Source: DASTQL01 sp035761805
GTDB lineage: Bacteria > Actinomycetota > Actinomycetes > Jiangellales > Jiangellaceae
NCBI GenBank assembly: GCA_035761805.1
Contig: DASTQL010000210.1
Coordinates: 1 to 5,521 of the forward strand
Direction: 5' to 3'
DNA: 5,521 nt
Shown here piece after piece: positions 1 through 4,881 of this stretch. The notes below the pieces were generated by a model. It was not told where the DNA came from. It searched no databases and saw only the letters and a list, made by a program, of their open reading frames with translations. A program made the position numbers and the translations under genes. Position 1 is the first letter of the stretch; the number at the start of each line of letters is the position of its first letter.

Positions 1-8
1 ACGGGGGA

Positions 9-68
9 GGCAACGCCCCGGACCGCGATTGAGGGGGTCGGTCCGGGGCGTTGCCCGCCCCCCGGACC
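9..68. repeat. 17-bp perfect hairpin with a competing third arm
   Basis: Positions 9-25 and 39-55 are perfectly complementary over 17 bp, with a 13-base loop at 26-38. The segment at 40-48 is also perfectly complementary over 9 bp to 60-68, so the middle arm can pair either left or right, but not both. Neither strand has a T-run after the stem, so this is not a classical intrinsic terminator. It could be a T-less actinobacterial terminator, part of a structured leader RNA for a gene left of the window, or a protein-binding dyad. The base pairing is read directly from the sequence; the role is unknown. Confidence 0.6.
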
Positions 69-133
69 GTTTCCGCTCGCGGGTGGGCGAGCCAGTCGTT
101 CGAGGCAAGCGCACGAGACTCGCCCGCGTAGGC

Positions 134-188
134 CCTGCCCGGGGGTCTCCCAGCTCCCCTCCGGCGCCAGGAGAACCCCGCGGGCAGG
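134..188. repeat. Long bulged hairpin (17 bp)
   Basis: CCTGCCC at 134-140 pairs with GGGCAGG at 182-188. The stem continues with 141/181, 142-145/176-179 and 146-150/170-174, interrupted only by single unpaired bases at 180 and 175. The apical part, 151-169, contains the palindrome GGCGCC. Seventeen pairs with two one-base bulges is more than base composition would readily give, even at this GC content. Function unknown; a structured RNA on either strand is the simplest idea. Confidence 0.5.
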
Positions 189-206
189 CGTGGCGTGGAG
201 GGTCCA

Positions 207-223
207 ACGCCCCCGGGGGGCGT
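207..223. repeat. GC-rich palindrome
   Basis: Eight-base arms, ACGCCCCC (207-214) and GGGGGCGT (216-223), flank a single G. With so small a loop it is more likely a DNA dyad, or a stem that opens at the tip, than a stable short hairpin. It lies between the 134-188 hairpin and the leftward TAGCCT hexamer at 254-259. No role can be assigned. Confidence 0.4.
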
Positions 224-423
224 ACTGCGGTGAACCCGCGCCCGTGCCGGACCAGGCTAGACGCGCGGCCGGTGCCGGGGGGCTCGAAACGCCGAACGAC
301 CCTCAACGCTGCTCCAGGTGGGTGAGGCGCGGGCGTCGAGGATCGCGCTTGGGACGGTAGGCCCACCATTCTGGATCCTGCACGGGTCGAAGGACCCCCG
401 TTCCGGCCGCGCGTGCCTGCCTG

Positions 424-603
424 TCACGACGCACCCGAGGGCATGTCGTCGTCGTCGCCGGTGCCGTACGGGCGCATCGCCGCGTCCAGCGACGTCGGCG
501 CCCGCGTGAACAACTCCAGCCGCTCCACCCTGGCGCGCAGCTCGGTGACGGTCGCCTCGACCGCCTCGACCCGGGCGGCCAGGCGTGCGACCCGCCCGGT
601 CAC
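424..603 (-). CDS. Small coiled-coil protein with acidic tail, hypothetical
   Basis: 59 aa, not a family I recognise. Residues about 5-32 form an amphipathic heptad-like helix rich in V/L/A with alternating E and R (RLAARVEAVEATVTELRARV), which predicts a short coiled coil. A tail follows with RPYGTG and then four consecutive aspartates (residues 50-53). There is no signal peptide or membrane segment. The start is GTG at 603, sharing its GTGA with the stop of the 29-aa gene at 600-602, so translation is probably coupled. The ribosome binding site is weak (GGGGTGG inside the preceding gene). Third and last gene of a minus-strand cluster. Codon use is as GC-rich at third positions as in the rest of the window. 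Its position next to a membrane microprotein recalls coil-plus-helix accessory proteins of phages, but this is inference. I judge it real from the overlap pattern and codon bias. Confidence 0.55.
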   Translation of the reverse strand: MTGRVARLAARVEAVEATVTELRARVERLELFTRAPTSLDAAMRPYGTGDDDDMPSGAS

Positions 604-689
604 CGGGCCACCCCGGCAGCGATGAACAGGACCACGGCGAGGACGAGGCAGGCCACCAGGAGCACGGCCCGCCACTGGTCCCCGGTCAC
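600..689 (-). CDS. 29-aa single-helix membrane microprotein
   Basis: The protein has a short polar N-terminus (MTGDQWR) and then about 20 hydrophobic residues (AVLLVACLVLAVVLFIAAGV) ending in Ala-Arg, so it is essentially one transmembrane helix. GTG at 689 overlaps the stop of the upstream 101-aa gene (GTGA), and its own stop at 600-602 overlaps the GTG of the 59-aa gene in the same way. These two nested overlaps, and a third position of G or C in almost every codon, are the main evidence that it is a gene. No separate Shine-Dalgarno sequence is visible, so it is probably translated by reinitiation. Candidate roles are holin-like peptide, small membrane toxin, or anchor for the adjacent coiled-coil protein. 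None is shown by the sequence. Confidence 0.5.
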   Translation of the reverse strand: MTGDQWRAVLLVACLVLAVVLFIAAGVAR

Positions 690-991
690 CAGTCCCGGCC
701 GGTGGCGCGGGCAGCCTCCACGGCGGCCACGGTCGCGTCCAGCGCGGTGCCGGCCCGCGCGCTGGCCTGCTGCGCCGCCTCACCCGCGTACAGCAGGTCG
801 AGCATGGCCTGCCCGATGTCCGCGGCGGAGGCCACGTCGCCGTCCACGGCGAGCAGGATCTCCCCCGGCAGCGCGTCCAGCGGCACCGCCTCCGGGTCGC
901 GCTCGGCGCCCCACGTCATGCGGATCGTGACGGGGAAACCGTTGGCCAGGGTCAGCCTGGCCGTGTGGGTGGTCGGTACGTTGTTGCTCAC
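686..991 (-). CDS. Hypothetical protein, first gene of three-gene small-protein cluster
   Basis: 101 aa, not recognised. Residues 8-50 look like beta-strand material with a polar pattern (ARLTLANGFPVTIRMTWG, then LPGEILLAVDGD). Residues 52-96 are alanine-rich and helical (AADIGQAMLDLLYAGEAAQQASARAG...), ending in GRDW. There are no cysteines, signal peptide or membrane segment. The GTG at 991 is chosen because AGGAGG (997-1002) lies five bases upstream. An in-frame upstream extension to about 1111 would run through the tRNA terminator and lacks such a site. The stop overlaps the start of the next gene. The cluster lies 3' of tRNA-Val(CAC) in the same direction but beyond that tRNA's terminator. 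Such positions are common for integrated elements, and the small size is phage-like, yet no integrase or recombinase is visible. Confidence 0.7.
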   Translation of the reverse strand: MSNNVPTTHTARLTLANGFPVTIRMTWGAERDPEAVPLDALPGEILLAVDGDVASAADIGQAMLDLLYAGEAAQQASARAGTALDATVAAVEAARATGRDW

Positions 992-996
992 GGTCG

Positions 997-1002
997 CCTC
1001 CT
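997..1002 (-). promoter_or_regulatory. Strong RBS deciding the GTG start at 991
   Basis: On the minus strand this reads AGGAGG, five bases before GTG. It is the best Shine-Dalgarno match in the window and fixes the start of the 101-aa protein. Confidence 0.8.
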
Positions 1003-1013
1003 GGGGCGATCGA

Positions 1014-1085
1014 GGGACCGGTCTGCGGCTGCTATCCGCGGCCGGTCCCGCCTGTCCGGGGACCGTGACTGGCATACATCTGGCA
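1014..1085 (-). promoter_or_regulatory. Repeat-rich control region of the small-protein cluster
   Basis: GGGACCGG (1014-1021) and CCGGTCCC (1042-1049) form a perfect 8-bp inverted repeat, with an inner GCGG/CCGC stem (1025-1028/1036-1039). The GGTCCC core at 1044-1049 can alternatively pair with GGGACC at 1059-1064. Further upstream CTGGCA occurs twice in direct orientation (1069-1074 and 1080-1085), starts 11 bases apart, close to one helical turn. A weak promoter, CGGACA (1058-1053) 18 bases from TAGCAG (1034-1029), could lie inside the inverted repeats, making them an operator; otherwise they form a structured leader. The repeats are seen directly; their function is inferred. Confidence 0.4.
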
Positions 1086-1094
1086 CACCGGCCC

Positions 1095-1137
1095 AAGAGA
1101 AAGGCCCCCAACCTTGCGTTTCCGCTGGTCAGAGGCC
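1095..1137 (-). terminator. Intrinsic terminator of tRNA-Val(CAC)
   Basis: In the minus-strand transcript, bases 1137-1127 pair with 1113-1103 over 11 bp (three G-U pairs). Inside is a GCG/CGC stem closed by a GAAA tetraloop. The stem is followed directly by TTTCTCTT (1102-1095). It lies 9 bases past the encoded CCA of tRNA-Val, so it most likely ends that tRNA transcript and insulates the small-gene cluster. Confidence 0.75.
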
Positions 1138-1146
1138 GTTAGGGCG

Positions 1147-1221
1147 TGGTGGGCGATACTGGTTTCGAACCAGTGACCTCCTCGGTGTGAACGAGGCGCT
1201 CTCCCACTGAGCTAATCGCCC
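1147..1221 (-). tRNA. tRNA-Val (anticodon CAC), CCA encoded
   Basis: A complete cloverleaf on the minus strand: acceptor GGGCGAT (1221-1215) with ATCGCCC; D stem GCTC/GAGC; anticodon stem CCTCG/CGAGG with loop TTCACAC, giving anticodon CAC for the GUG codon; five-base variable loop AGGTC; T stem ACTGG/CCAGT with loop TTCGAAA; discriminator A at 1150; and an encoded CCA (1149-1147). Without CCA the gene is 72 nt. It differs from tRNA-Val(GAC) at 5066-5140 at eight positions only, five in the anticodon arm and three in the T loop. A strong terminator follows. A TATGGT hexamer at 1240-1235 is a possible -10 box, but no good -35 is seen. Confidence 0.97.
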
Positions 1222-1270
1222 GGACGCGTCGAGAACCATACATCACGGGTTCGGCCCTCTCCTTGCCGTT

Positions 1271-1693
1271 TCAACGCCTGACGACGTCGAGTAGGAAGGT
1301 CGGCGGGCCCCACAGCGCCAGGTAGGCGGCGACCCCGGCCACGAGGAGCAGGACCGCCACGACGCCGATGGCCTGGTTGCGGCGACGGCGTCGCGGGTCC
1401 ATGGCGCGGTGGGTCATCTGGCGGGCCCGGTCCCGCCCCCAGACGAGCAGTCGGCGGGCCCAGTGGTACTCGGTGCCGAGGATGGCCAGGCCGACGAAGA
1501 TGGCCGCCCACCCGGGGCCGGGGAGGACCAGCATCGCCACGCCGGCCAGCACCACGGAGCACCCGACGACGAGCACGGCGAGTCGCCAGCTGAGGTCCAG
1601 CGCGGGGTTCGCCGCCAAGGTGCGACGCCAGGCGTGGTAGCGCCGGAAACGCACGTGTTCGTCCGCTTCCGGCGTGCTCGTCGGGCGTGGCAC
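1271..1693 (-). CDS. PGPGW-type (TIGR02611-like) integral membrane protein
   Basis: 140 aa from the chosen GTG at 1693. A polar basic N-terminus (residues 1-35) precedes a first membrane helix at about 36-57. The hallmark PGPGW is at 58-62 (LVLPGPGWAAIFVGLAILGTE), a second hydrophobic stretch spans about 63-73, a basic cytoplasmic loop with RRRRR lies at 101-105, and a last helix spans about 107-128. The PGPGW signature and the following aromatic WARRLL match the actinobacterial family often called TIGR02611; its biochemical role is not known to me. The start is uncertain. The frame stays open to a GTG at 1801 (176 aa) and another GTG lies at 1654, and none has a strong ribosome binding site. 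I chose 1693 because the extra N-terminal residues are Arg/Ala-rich and cover the likely ssgB control region. It is divergent from the SsgB-like gene, and a tRNA gene lies 49 bases downstream on the same strand. Confidence 0.85.
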   Translation of the reverse strand: MPRPTSTPEADEHVRFRRYHAWRRTLAANPALDLSWRLAVLVVGCSVVLAGVAMLVLPGPGWAAIFVGLAILGTEYHWARRLLVWGRDRARQMTHRAMDPRRRRRNQAIGVVAVLLLVAGVAAYLALWGPPTFLLDVVRR

Positions 1694-1738
1694 CGCCCCA
1701 GCGTAACGAGCACCACGCGTCTCAGCGCGCGCCTCGAC

Positions 1739-1821
1739 GTTTGCCCGGACGGAGCGCCGGGCAACAACGAAACCGGAACGGTGCCCCGGTCCCGGGGTCA
1801 CTTCATCGGACCCGCGGAAGG
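1739..1821 (+). promoter_or_regulatory. Candidate stress/sporulation sigma promoter and RBS of the SsgB-like gene
   Basis: GTTT (1739-1742) is followed after 16 bases by GGGCAA (1759-1764), a partial match to the GTTT/GGGTAT pattern of SigB/SigH-type promoters. In Streptomyces coelicolor ssgB is known to depend on the stress sigma factor SigH, which makes the match worth noting. An alternative ECF-like pair is GGAAC (1775-1779) and GTC (1797-1799), 17 bases apart. Two dyads overlap these: GCCCGG/CCGGGC (1743-1748/1757-1762) and CCCCGG/CCGGGG (1784-1789/1792-1797). GGAAGG (1816-1821) lies nine bases before the ATG at 1831 and is a good ribosome binding site. The RBS is firm; the promoter assignment is weak. 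Confidence 0.35.
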
Positions 1822-1830
1822 TAACGGTCG

Positions 1831-2253
1831 ATGGATCTGCCCGCCACGGTGACGCACGCGCTCCCGCTGCACCTGCTCAGCGCCGACGGCCCGGCGCTGC
1901 CGCTTGACGCCCAGCTGCGCTACCGCGCGAGCGACCCGCTCGCCGTGGAGGCGCTCTTCGACGCCGGGGTCGCCGAGCCGGTGCGCTGGGTCTTCTCCCG
2001 GGACCTGCTCGTGCAGGGGATGGACCGGCGGGCGGGCGACGGTGACGTGGTGGTGTGGCCGGCGGCCGGCGCTTCCGGCGGCGCCACCGTCCACGTCCGG
2101 CTCTCCTCCCCCGACGGCTCGGCGCTGCTCGAGGCGCCTGTGGAGGCCGTCCGCGACTTCCTCGCGGACACGTTCCGCCTGGTCCCGCTCGGCCACGAGG
2201 GCGACCATCTCGACCTCGACGCCACCCTGGACCAGCTCCTCGACCGCCGGTGA
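1831..2253 (+). CDS. ssgB: SsgB-like sporulation and cell division protein (SsgA family)
   Basis: 140 aa; Streptomyces SsgB is about 137 aa. SsgA-like proteins are small cytosolic actinobacterial proteins. SsgB helps place the division ring at sporulation septa, acting with SsgA and FtsZ. The match runs along the whole length: LRYRASDPLAVEALF (29-43), VRWVFSRDLLVQGM (51-64), a GDGDVVVWP segment (69-77), VHVRLSSPDGSALLEAPVEAV (87-107) and the C-terminal DHLDLDATLDQLL (125-137). These are the landmarks I recall from SsgB, including W-V-F-x-RDLL and LSSP-x-G-x-ALLEAP. There is no membrane segment. The ATG is supported by GGAAGG nine bases upstream. It is divergent from the PGPGW gene and followed by a CGNR gene on the same strand after 78 bases. 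Other SsgA paralogues exist in this family, so the exact orthology to SsgB is an inference from similarity and context. Confidence 0.88.
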   Translation: MDLPATVTHALPLHLLSADGPALPLDAQLRYRASDPLAVEALFDAGVAEPVRWVFSRDLLVQGMDRRAGDGDVVVWPAAGASGGATVHVRLSSPDGSALLEAPVEAVRDFLADTFRLVPLGHEGDHLDLDATLDQLLDRR

Positions 2254-2291
2254 GGCGGGTCGTCCTCGCCCGGACGCCCGTGCGCGCAGGG

Positions 2292-2324
2292 TAGCCTGTC
2301 CGCATCCTGGACATCGGCAGAAGG
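2292..2324 (+). promoter_or_regulatory. Possible -10 box and RBS of the CGNR gene
   Basis: TAGCCT at 2292-2297 resembles actinobacterial -10 boxes (TAnnnT), but no clear -35 precedes it. AGAAGG at 2319-2324 lies seven bases before the GTG at 2332 and decides that start. If the -10 is real, the gene has a short leader of about 25-30 bases and its own transcript, separate from ssgB. Confidence 0.4.
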
Positions 2325-2331
2325 CGCAGGC

Positions 2332-2892
2332 GTGACATTCACCCACGACGTCGAGCACTCGCTCGCCACCATCGTCGACCTCGTCAACACCGACCCGGAG
2401 AGCGCCGGTGACGAGCTGTTGCCTGGTCTACCCGAATTGGCCGACTTCGTGGAGCGGCACCAGGTCAGCGAGGTCGGCCGGCTGACCCGGGAGGACCTCG
2501 ACGGCGTCCGCGAACTGCGCCCGCGGCTGAGGGCGCTCTTCTCCACCGACGACACCGCCGAGGCGGCGGCTCTGGTGGCGAAGGTGGTCGGCGATGCGAC
2601 CGTCTCGCCGCGACTCACCGACCACGACGGCTACGACTGGCACCTGCACTACTTCGCCCCGGGGGCCCGCTTGGCCGAACACCTCGCGGTCGACGGTGGC
2701 ATGGCCCTCGCGCACGTCGTCGTCGCAGGCGAGCTGGAACGGCTCCGGGTATGCGACGCTCCGGACTGCAGCAGGGTCCTCGTGGACCTCTCGCGCAACC
2801 GCTCGAAGCGCTACTGCGACAGCCGGACCTGCGGCAACCGGCTGCATGTGGCGGCCTACCGCGAGCGGCGGCGCGCCGCGCTGGCCGGCTGA
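2332..2892 (+). CDS. CGNR zinc-finger protein, putative transcriptional regulator
   Basis: 186 aa. The C-terminus carries the zinc-binding CGNR domain: C141-x4-C146, then the basic linker VLVDLSRNRSKRY, then C162-x4-C167 with CGNR at 167-170, followed by the basic tail LHVAAYRERRR. The N-terminal about 130 residues are mostly helical and fit the ABATE-type ligand/stress domain usual in this family (VDLVNT near the start; YDWHLHYF at 101-108). Members are thought to be DNA-binding regulators; the target and signal are unknown. The GTG start is supported by AGAAGG seven bases upstream. The gene converges on pabC with 22 bases between the two stop codons. A small 5-bp hairpin at 2886-2898 overlaps the stop codon, too weak to call a terminator. 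Confidence 0.9.
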   Translation: MTFTHDVEHSLATIVDLVNTDPESAGDELLPGLPELADFVERHQVSEVGRLTREDLDGVRELRPRLRALFSTDDTAEAAALVAKVVGDATVSPRLTDHDGYDWHLHYFAPGARLAEHLAVDGGMALAHVVVAGELERLRVCDAPDCSRVLVDLSRNRSKRYCDSRTCGNRLHVAAYRERRRAALAG

Positions 2893-2914
2893 GAGCCGAT
2901 CGCGCCCTTCGTCC

Positions 2915-3736
2915 TCAGGGGTCGGGGTTCTCCCGGCTGCGCCGCTCGAAGGTCGTCGCCACCTCGACCGTCACGGGCCCCGGTGCTGCGGGCACCCGGT
3001 GGTCGTCCACCGCGTGCACGGCCTGCACGTCCCGCGTGGACGAGGTGAGGAAGACCTCCTCGGCCGTGCCCAGCGCCTCGAACGGGATGTCCTCCTCGAC
3101 AGCGTCGGTCCACTCCAGCAGGAGCGCACGAGTCACTCCGGCGAGGCACCCGGTGGCCAGCGTGGGGGTCAGCAAGCGGCCGTCCACGACGAGGAAGACG
3201 TTGCTCCCCGTCCCCTCGCTCAGCCGGCCGCGTGTGTCCGCGAAGACCGCCTCCTCGGCGCCGACCGCATGCGCCGCGGCGAGCGCGATCACGTTGTCGG
3301 CGTAGGAGGTGGTCTTGAGCCCCGCCAGCGCCCCACGCTCGTTGCGGGTCCACGGCACGGTGGCAACGGCGGTCGTCGCGGGCCACGGGGCCAACCCAGA
3401 GACGGCGACGACCAGGGTGGGGTCGGAGTCGCCGCGACCGGAGCCGAGCGGGGCGATGCCGCCCGTGTACGTGATGCGCAGGCGCAGCCGGTCCCTCCCG
3501 TCGGCAGCCACGACGGCGCCCACGGCCTCGCGTACCTGCCCCGCGTCCGGTTCGGGCAGACCCAGGGCGCGCGCCGAGCGCGCCAGCCGCTCTACGTGCC
3601 GCCGCATTGCGAAGGGGACCCCGCCGACCACCTTCAGCGTCTCGAACACCCCGTCGCCCACGGTCAGGCCGTGGTCGTACGCGCTCACGACGGCAGCCTC
3701 GTCGGCGACGAGAGCCCCGTTCACCCAGGTCGTCAT
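2915..3736 (-). CDS. pabC: Aminodeoxychorismate lyase (class IV PLP enzyme)
   Basis: 273 aa, the usual length for PabC. It converts 4-amino-4-deoxychorismate to p-aminobenzoate and pyruvate in folate synthesis, in the cytosol, using pyridoxal phosphate. Fold-type IV landmarks are in order: WVNG (4-7), DHGLTVGDGVFETLK (21-35), RHVERL (46-51), RLRITYTGG (85-93), the cofactor lysine K141 in GLKTTSYADNV, EAVFADTRGRLSEGTGSNVFLV (162-183), LLTPTLATGCLAGVTR (188-203) and EVFLTSSTRDVQAV (227-240). Related branched-chain and D-amino-acid transaminases share these motifs, but the pabB partner settles the call. The ATG at 3736 overlaps the pabB stop (ATGA at 3736-3733), and GAGGGAG (3747-3741) precedes it by four bases, so the two are translationally coupled. 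The frame stays open far upstream, but only through pabB in another frame. Confidence 0.94.
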   Translation of the reverse strand: MTTWVNGALVADEAAVVSAYDHGLTVGDGVFETLKVVGGVPFAMRRHVERLARSARALGLPEPDAGQVREAVGAVVAADGRDRLRLRITYTGGIAPLGSGRGDSDPTLVVAVSGLAPWPATTAVATVPWTRNERGALAGLKTTSYADNVIALAAAHAVGAEEAVFADTRGRLSEGTGSNVFLVVDGRLLTPTLATGCLAGVTRALLLEWTDAVEEDIPFEALGTAEEVFLTSSTRDVQAVHAVDDHRVPAAPGPVTVEVATTFERRSRENPDP

Positions 3737-4776
3737 GTGCCTCCCTCGCCCCGGCTGGCCAACCCTACGAGGCGCTCCGCCTTGAGCTCGGTCTCGGCCC
3801 ACTCCTGCCCGGGATCCGATCCCCAGGTGATGCCGGCACCCGTGCCGAAGCAGAGCCGGTCCCCGTCGACCCAGAAGGTCCGGATCCCGACCGCCAGCTC
3901 GGCGGTACCCGTGTCGGCGTCCACCCAGCCGACTGCGCCGCAGTAGGGGCCACGAGGCACCGGTTCGAGGTCCCCGATCGCGCGGACCGCCGTCGACTTC
4001 GGTGCGCCGGTGACCGAGCCCGGGGGAAACGCGGCGTCGAACAGCTCGACCCAGCCTGCCCGCCGGCGTAGCCGGCCGCTGACCGTCGAGACCAGGTGCA
4101 CCAGCCCAGGGTGCTGCTCGAGGTCCAACAGGTCGCGGACGGCCACGGTCCCGGGTCGGCATACGCGGGAGAGGTCGTTGCGCACCAGGTCGACGATCAT
4201 GACGTTCTCGGCCACGTCCTTGTCCGCCAGGTCCGCCGCGGTCCGGCCGGTCCCCTTCACCGGCGCCGACTCGACGAGGTCCCCGGTCCGGCGCAGGAAG
4301 AGCTCCGGCGACGCCGTCGCCACGTGCACGCCGTGCCCGGGCAGCTGCACCACCCCTCCGTACGGGGAGGAGTGGCGGGTCCCGAGCAGCCGGGCGAGCG
4401 GGACGAGGTCCGGCGACCGCCCCCACGCGTCAGGGAGGGGCGCGGACAGGACCCGGCAGACGTTGACCTGGTAGACGGCCCCGAGTTCGATCCGCCGGCG
4501 CACCTCCCGTACGGCAGCGGTGTAGGCATCGCGGTCCAGCGACGACGCCCAGGCTGTCGAAGGGGGCCCGGACCACGCCGGACCGGACGGGAGCGGCAAG
4601 CGACGCCAGCGGGCGAAGCGGGCCAGCCGCGCCGTCCCTTCGAAGGTCACGACGACGGCCCAGCGGCCCCCGGAGTCCAGGGCCGCGAGCTGGTCGGAGA
4701 CCTCGAGCAGGCCGTCGGCCAGCCAGCCGCCGAGGTGCGCCACGGCACCCGACGAGGCCTCCCGGACAGTGCCCAC
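3733..4776 (-). CDS. pabB: Aminodeoxychorismate synthase component I
   Basis: 347 aa. With a glutamine amidotransferase (PabA, not in the window) it aminates chorismate to 4-amino-4-deoxychorismate, the substrate of PabC next door. The chorismate-binding domain fills residues about 80-340: YQVNVCRVL (102-110), TASPELFLR (154-162), APVKGTGRT (171-179), DVAENVMIVDLVRNDL (187-202), FPPGSVTGAPK (250-260), GPYCGAVGWV (276-285), and GTGAGITWGSDPGQEWAETELKAERL split across 311-336. K174 in VKGT corresponds to the lysine nucleophile in PIKGT of E. coli PabB. Anthranilate synthase and isochorismate enzymes differ there, which favours PabB over TrpE. The N-terminal part is short (about 80 residues) compared with the roughly 450-aa E. 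coli protein. The start is GTG at 4776, the first possible in this frame after a TAG. It has no Shine-Dalgarno, so a leaderless transcript is likely. Confidence 0.92.
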   Translation of the reverse strand: MGTVREASSGAVAHLGGWLADGLLEVSDQLAALDSGGRWAVVVTFEGTARLARFARWRRLPLPSGPAWSGPPSTAWASSLDRDAYTAAVREVRRRIELGAVYQVNVCRVLSAPLPDAWGRSPDLVPLARLLGTRHSSPYGGVVQLPGHGVHVATASPELFLRRTGDLVESAPVKGTGRTAADLADKDVAENVMIVDLVRNDLSRVCRPGTVAVRDLLDLEQHPGLVHLVSTVSGRLRRRAGWVELFDAAFPPGSVTGAPKSTAVRAIGDLEPVPRGPYCGAVGWVDADTGTAELAVGIRTFWVDGDRLCFGTGAGITWGSDPGQEWAETELKAERLVGLASRGEGGT

Positions 4777-4785
4777 GGGCCCGTC

Positions 4786-4791
4786 ACGCTA
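4786..4791 (-). promoter_or_regulatory. Possible -10 box for a leaderless pabB transcript
   Basis: On the minus strand this reads TAGCGT and ends nine bases before the pabB GTG. That spacing would put the transcription start at or within a base or two of the start codon, as in many leaderless actinobacterial genes. The absence of a Shine-Dalgarno sequence fits this. No good -35 is visible. Confidence 0.4.
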
Positions 4792-4804
4792 GCGCCCTCC
4801 AGGT

Positions 4805-4834
4805 TTGGTGCGCCCGTCGGCGATGAGTTACTGT
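4805..4834 (+). promoter_or_regulatory. Candidate promoter of the tRNA-Gly-Cys-Val operon
   Basis: TTGGTG (4805-4810) and TACTGT (4829-4834) are spaced 18 bases apart and resemble a housekeeping sigma -35/-10 pair. The start would fall near 4841, giving a precursor leader of about 40 bases before tRNA-Gly. It lies in the 105-base gap shared with the divergent pabB start. Confidence 0.45.
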
Positions 4835-4881
4835 TTCCGACGCGCGCAGCCGGAGGACGATCACCGGCGGCGGCGTCGCAC

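Larger units (their letters stand above)
1..423. other. Gene-free structured region
   Basis: I find no convincing coding sequence here. The plus-strand open frames are arginine/proline-rich, have no good ribosome binding site and resemble no known family. The stretch instead holds consecutive hairpins at 9-55, 75-92 (6 bp), 134-188 and 207-223. Near its right end is a short stem at 384-397 (GGGTC, loop GAAG, GACCC), 27 bases past the stop of the minus-strand small-gene cluster, which could end that transcript although it has no T-run. A TAGCCT hexamer reads leftward at 259-254 and could be a -10 box for a leftward transcript through the hairpins, but I see no matching -35. I found no signature of RNase P RNA, tmRNA, SRP RNA or a riboswitch known to me. 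Confidence 0.5.

Noticed and set aside
29..325. Plus-strand 98-aa open frame beginning TTG
   Set aside because: Arg/Pro-rich with no RBS or family resemblance; it lies over the hairpin series.
585..1142. Plus-strand 185-aa open frame opposite the small-gene cluster
   Set aside because: Ser/Ala/Arg-rich shadow frame. The minus strand has a strong RBS, linked overlaps and sensible protein composition instead.
424..1221. Integrated mobile element at the tRNA-Val 3' end
   Set aside because: No integrase, no excisionase and no second copy of the tRNA 3' end is found in 1-1140, so I do not annotate an element or attachment site, although the location is suggestive.
2594..3946. Plus-strand 450-aa open frame
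   Set aside because: Shadow frame over the end of the CGNR gene, the whole of pabC and the end of pabB. The composition is Arg/Gly-rich and no family motifs are seen.
2915..4426. Minus-strand 503-aa reading of the pabC frame
   Set aside because: The part upstream of 3736 only runs through pabB in another frame. The ATG at 3736 has an RBS and the ATGA overlap, and the protein from there has the normal PabC length.
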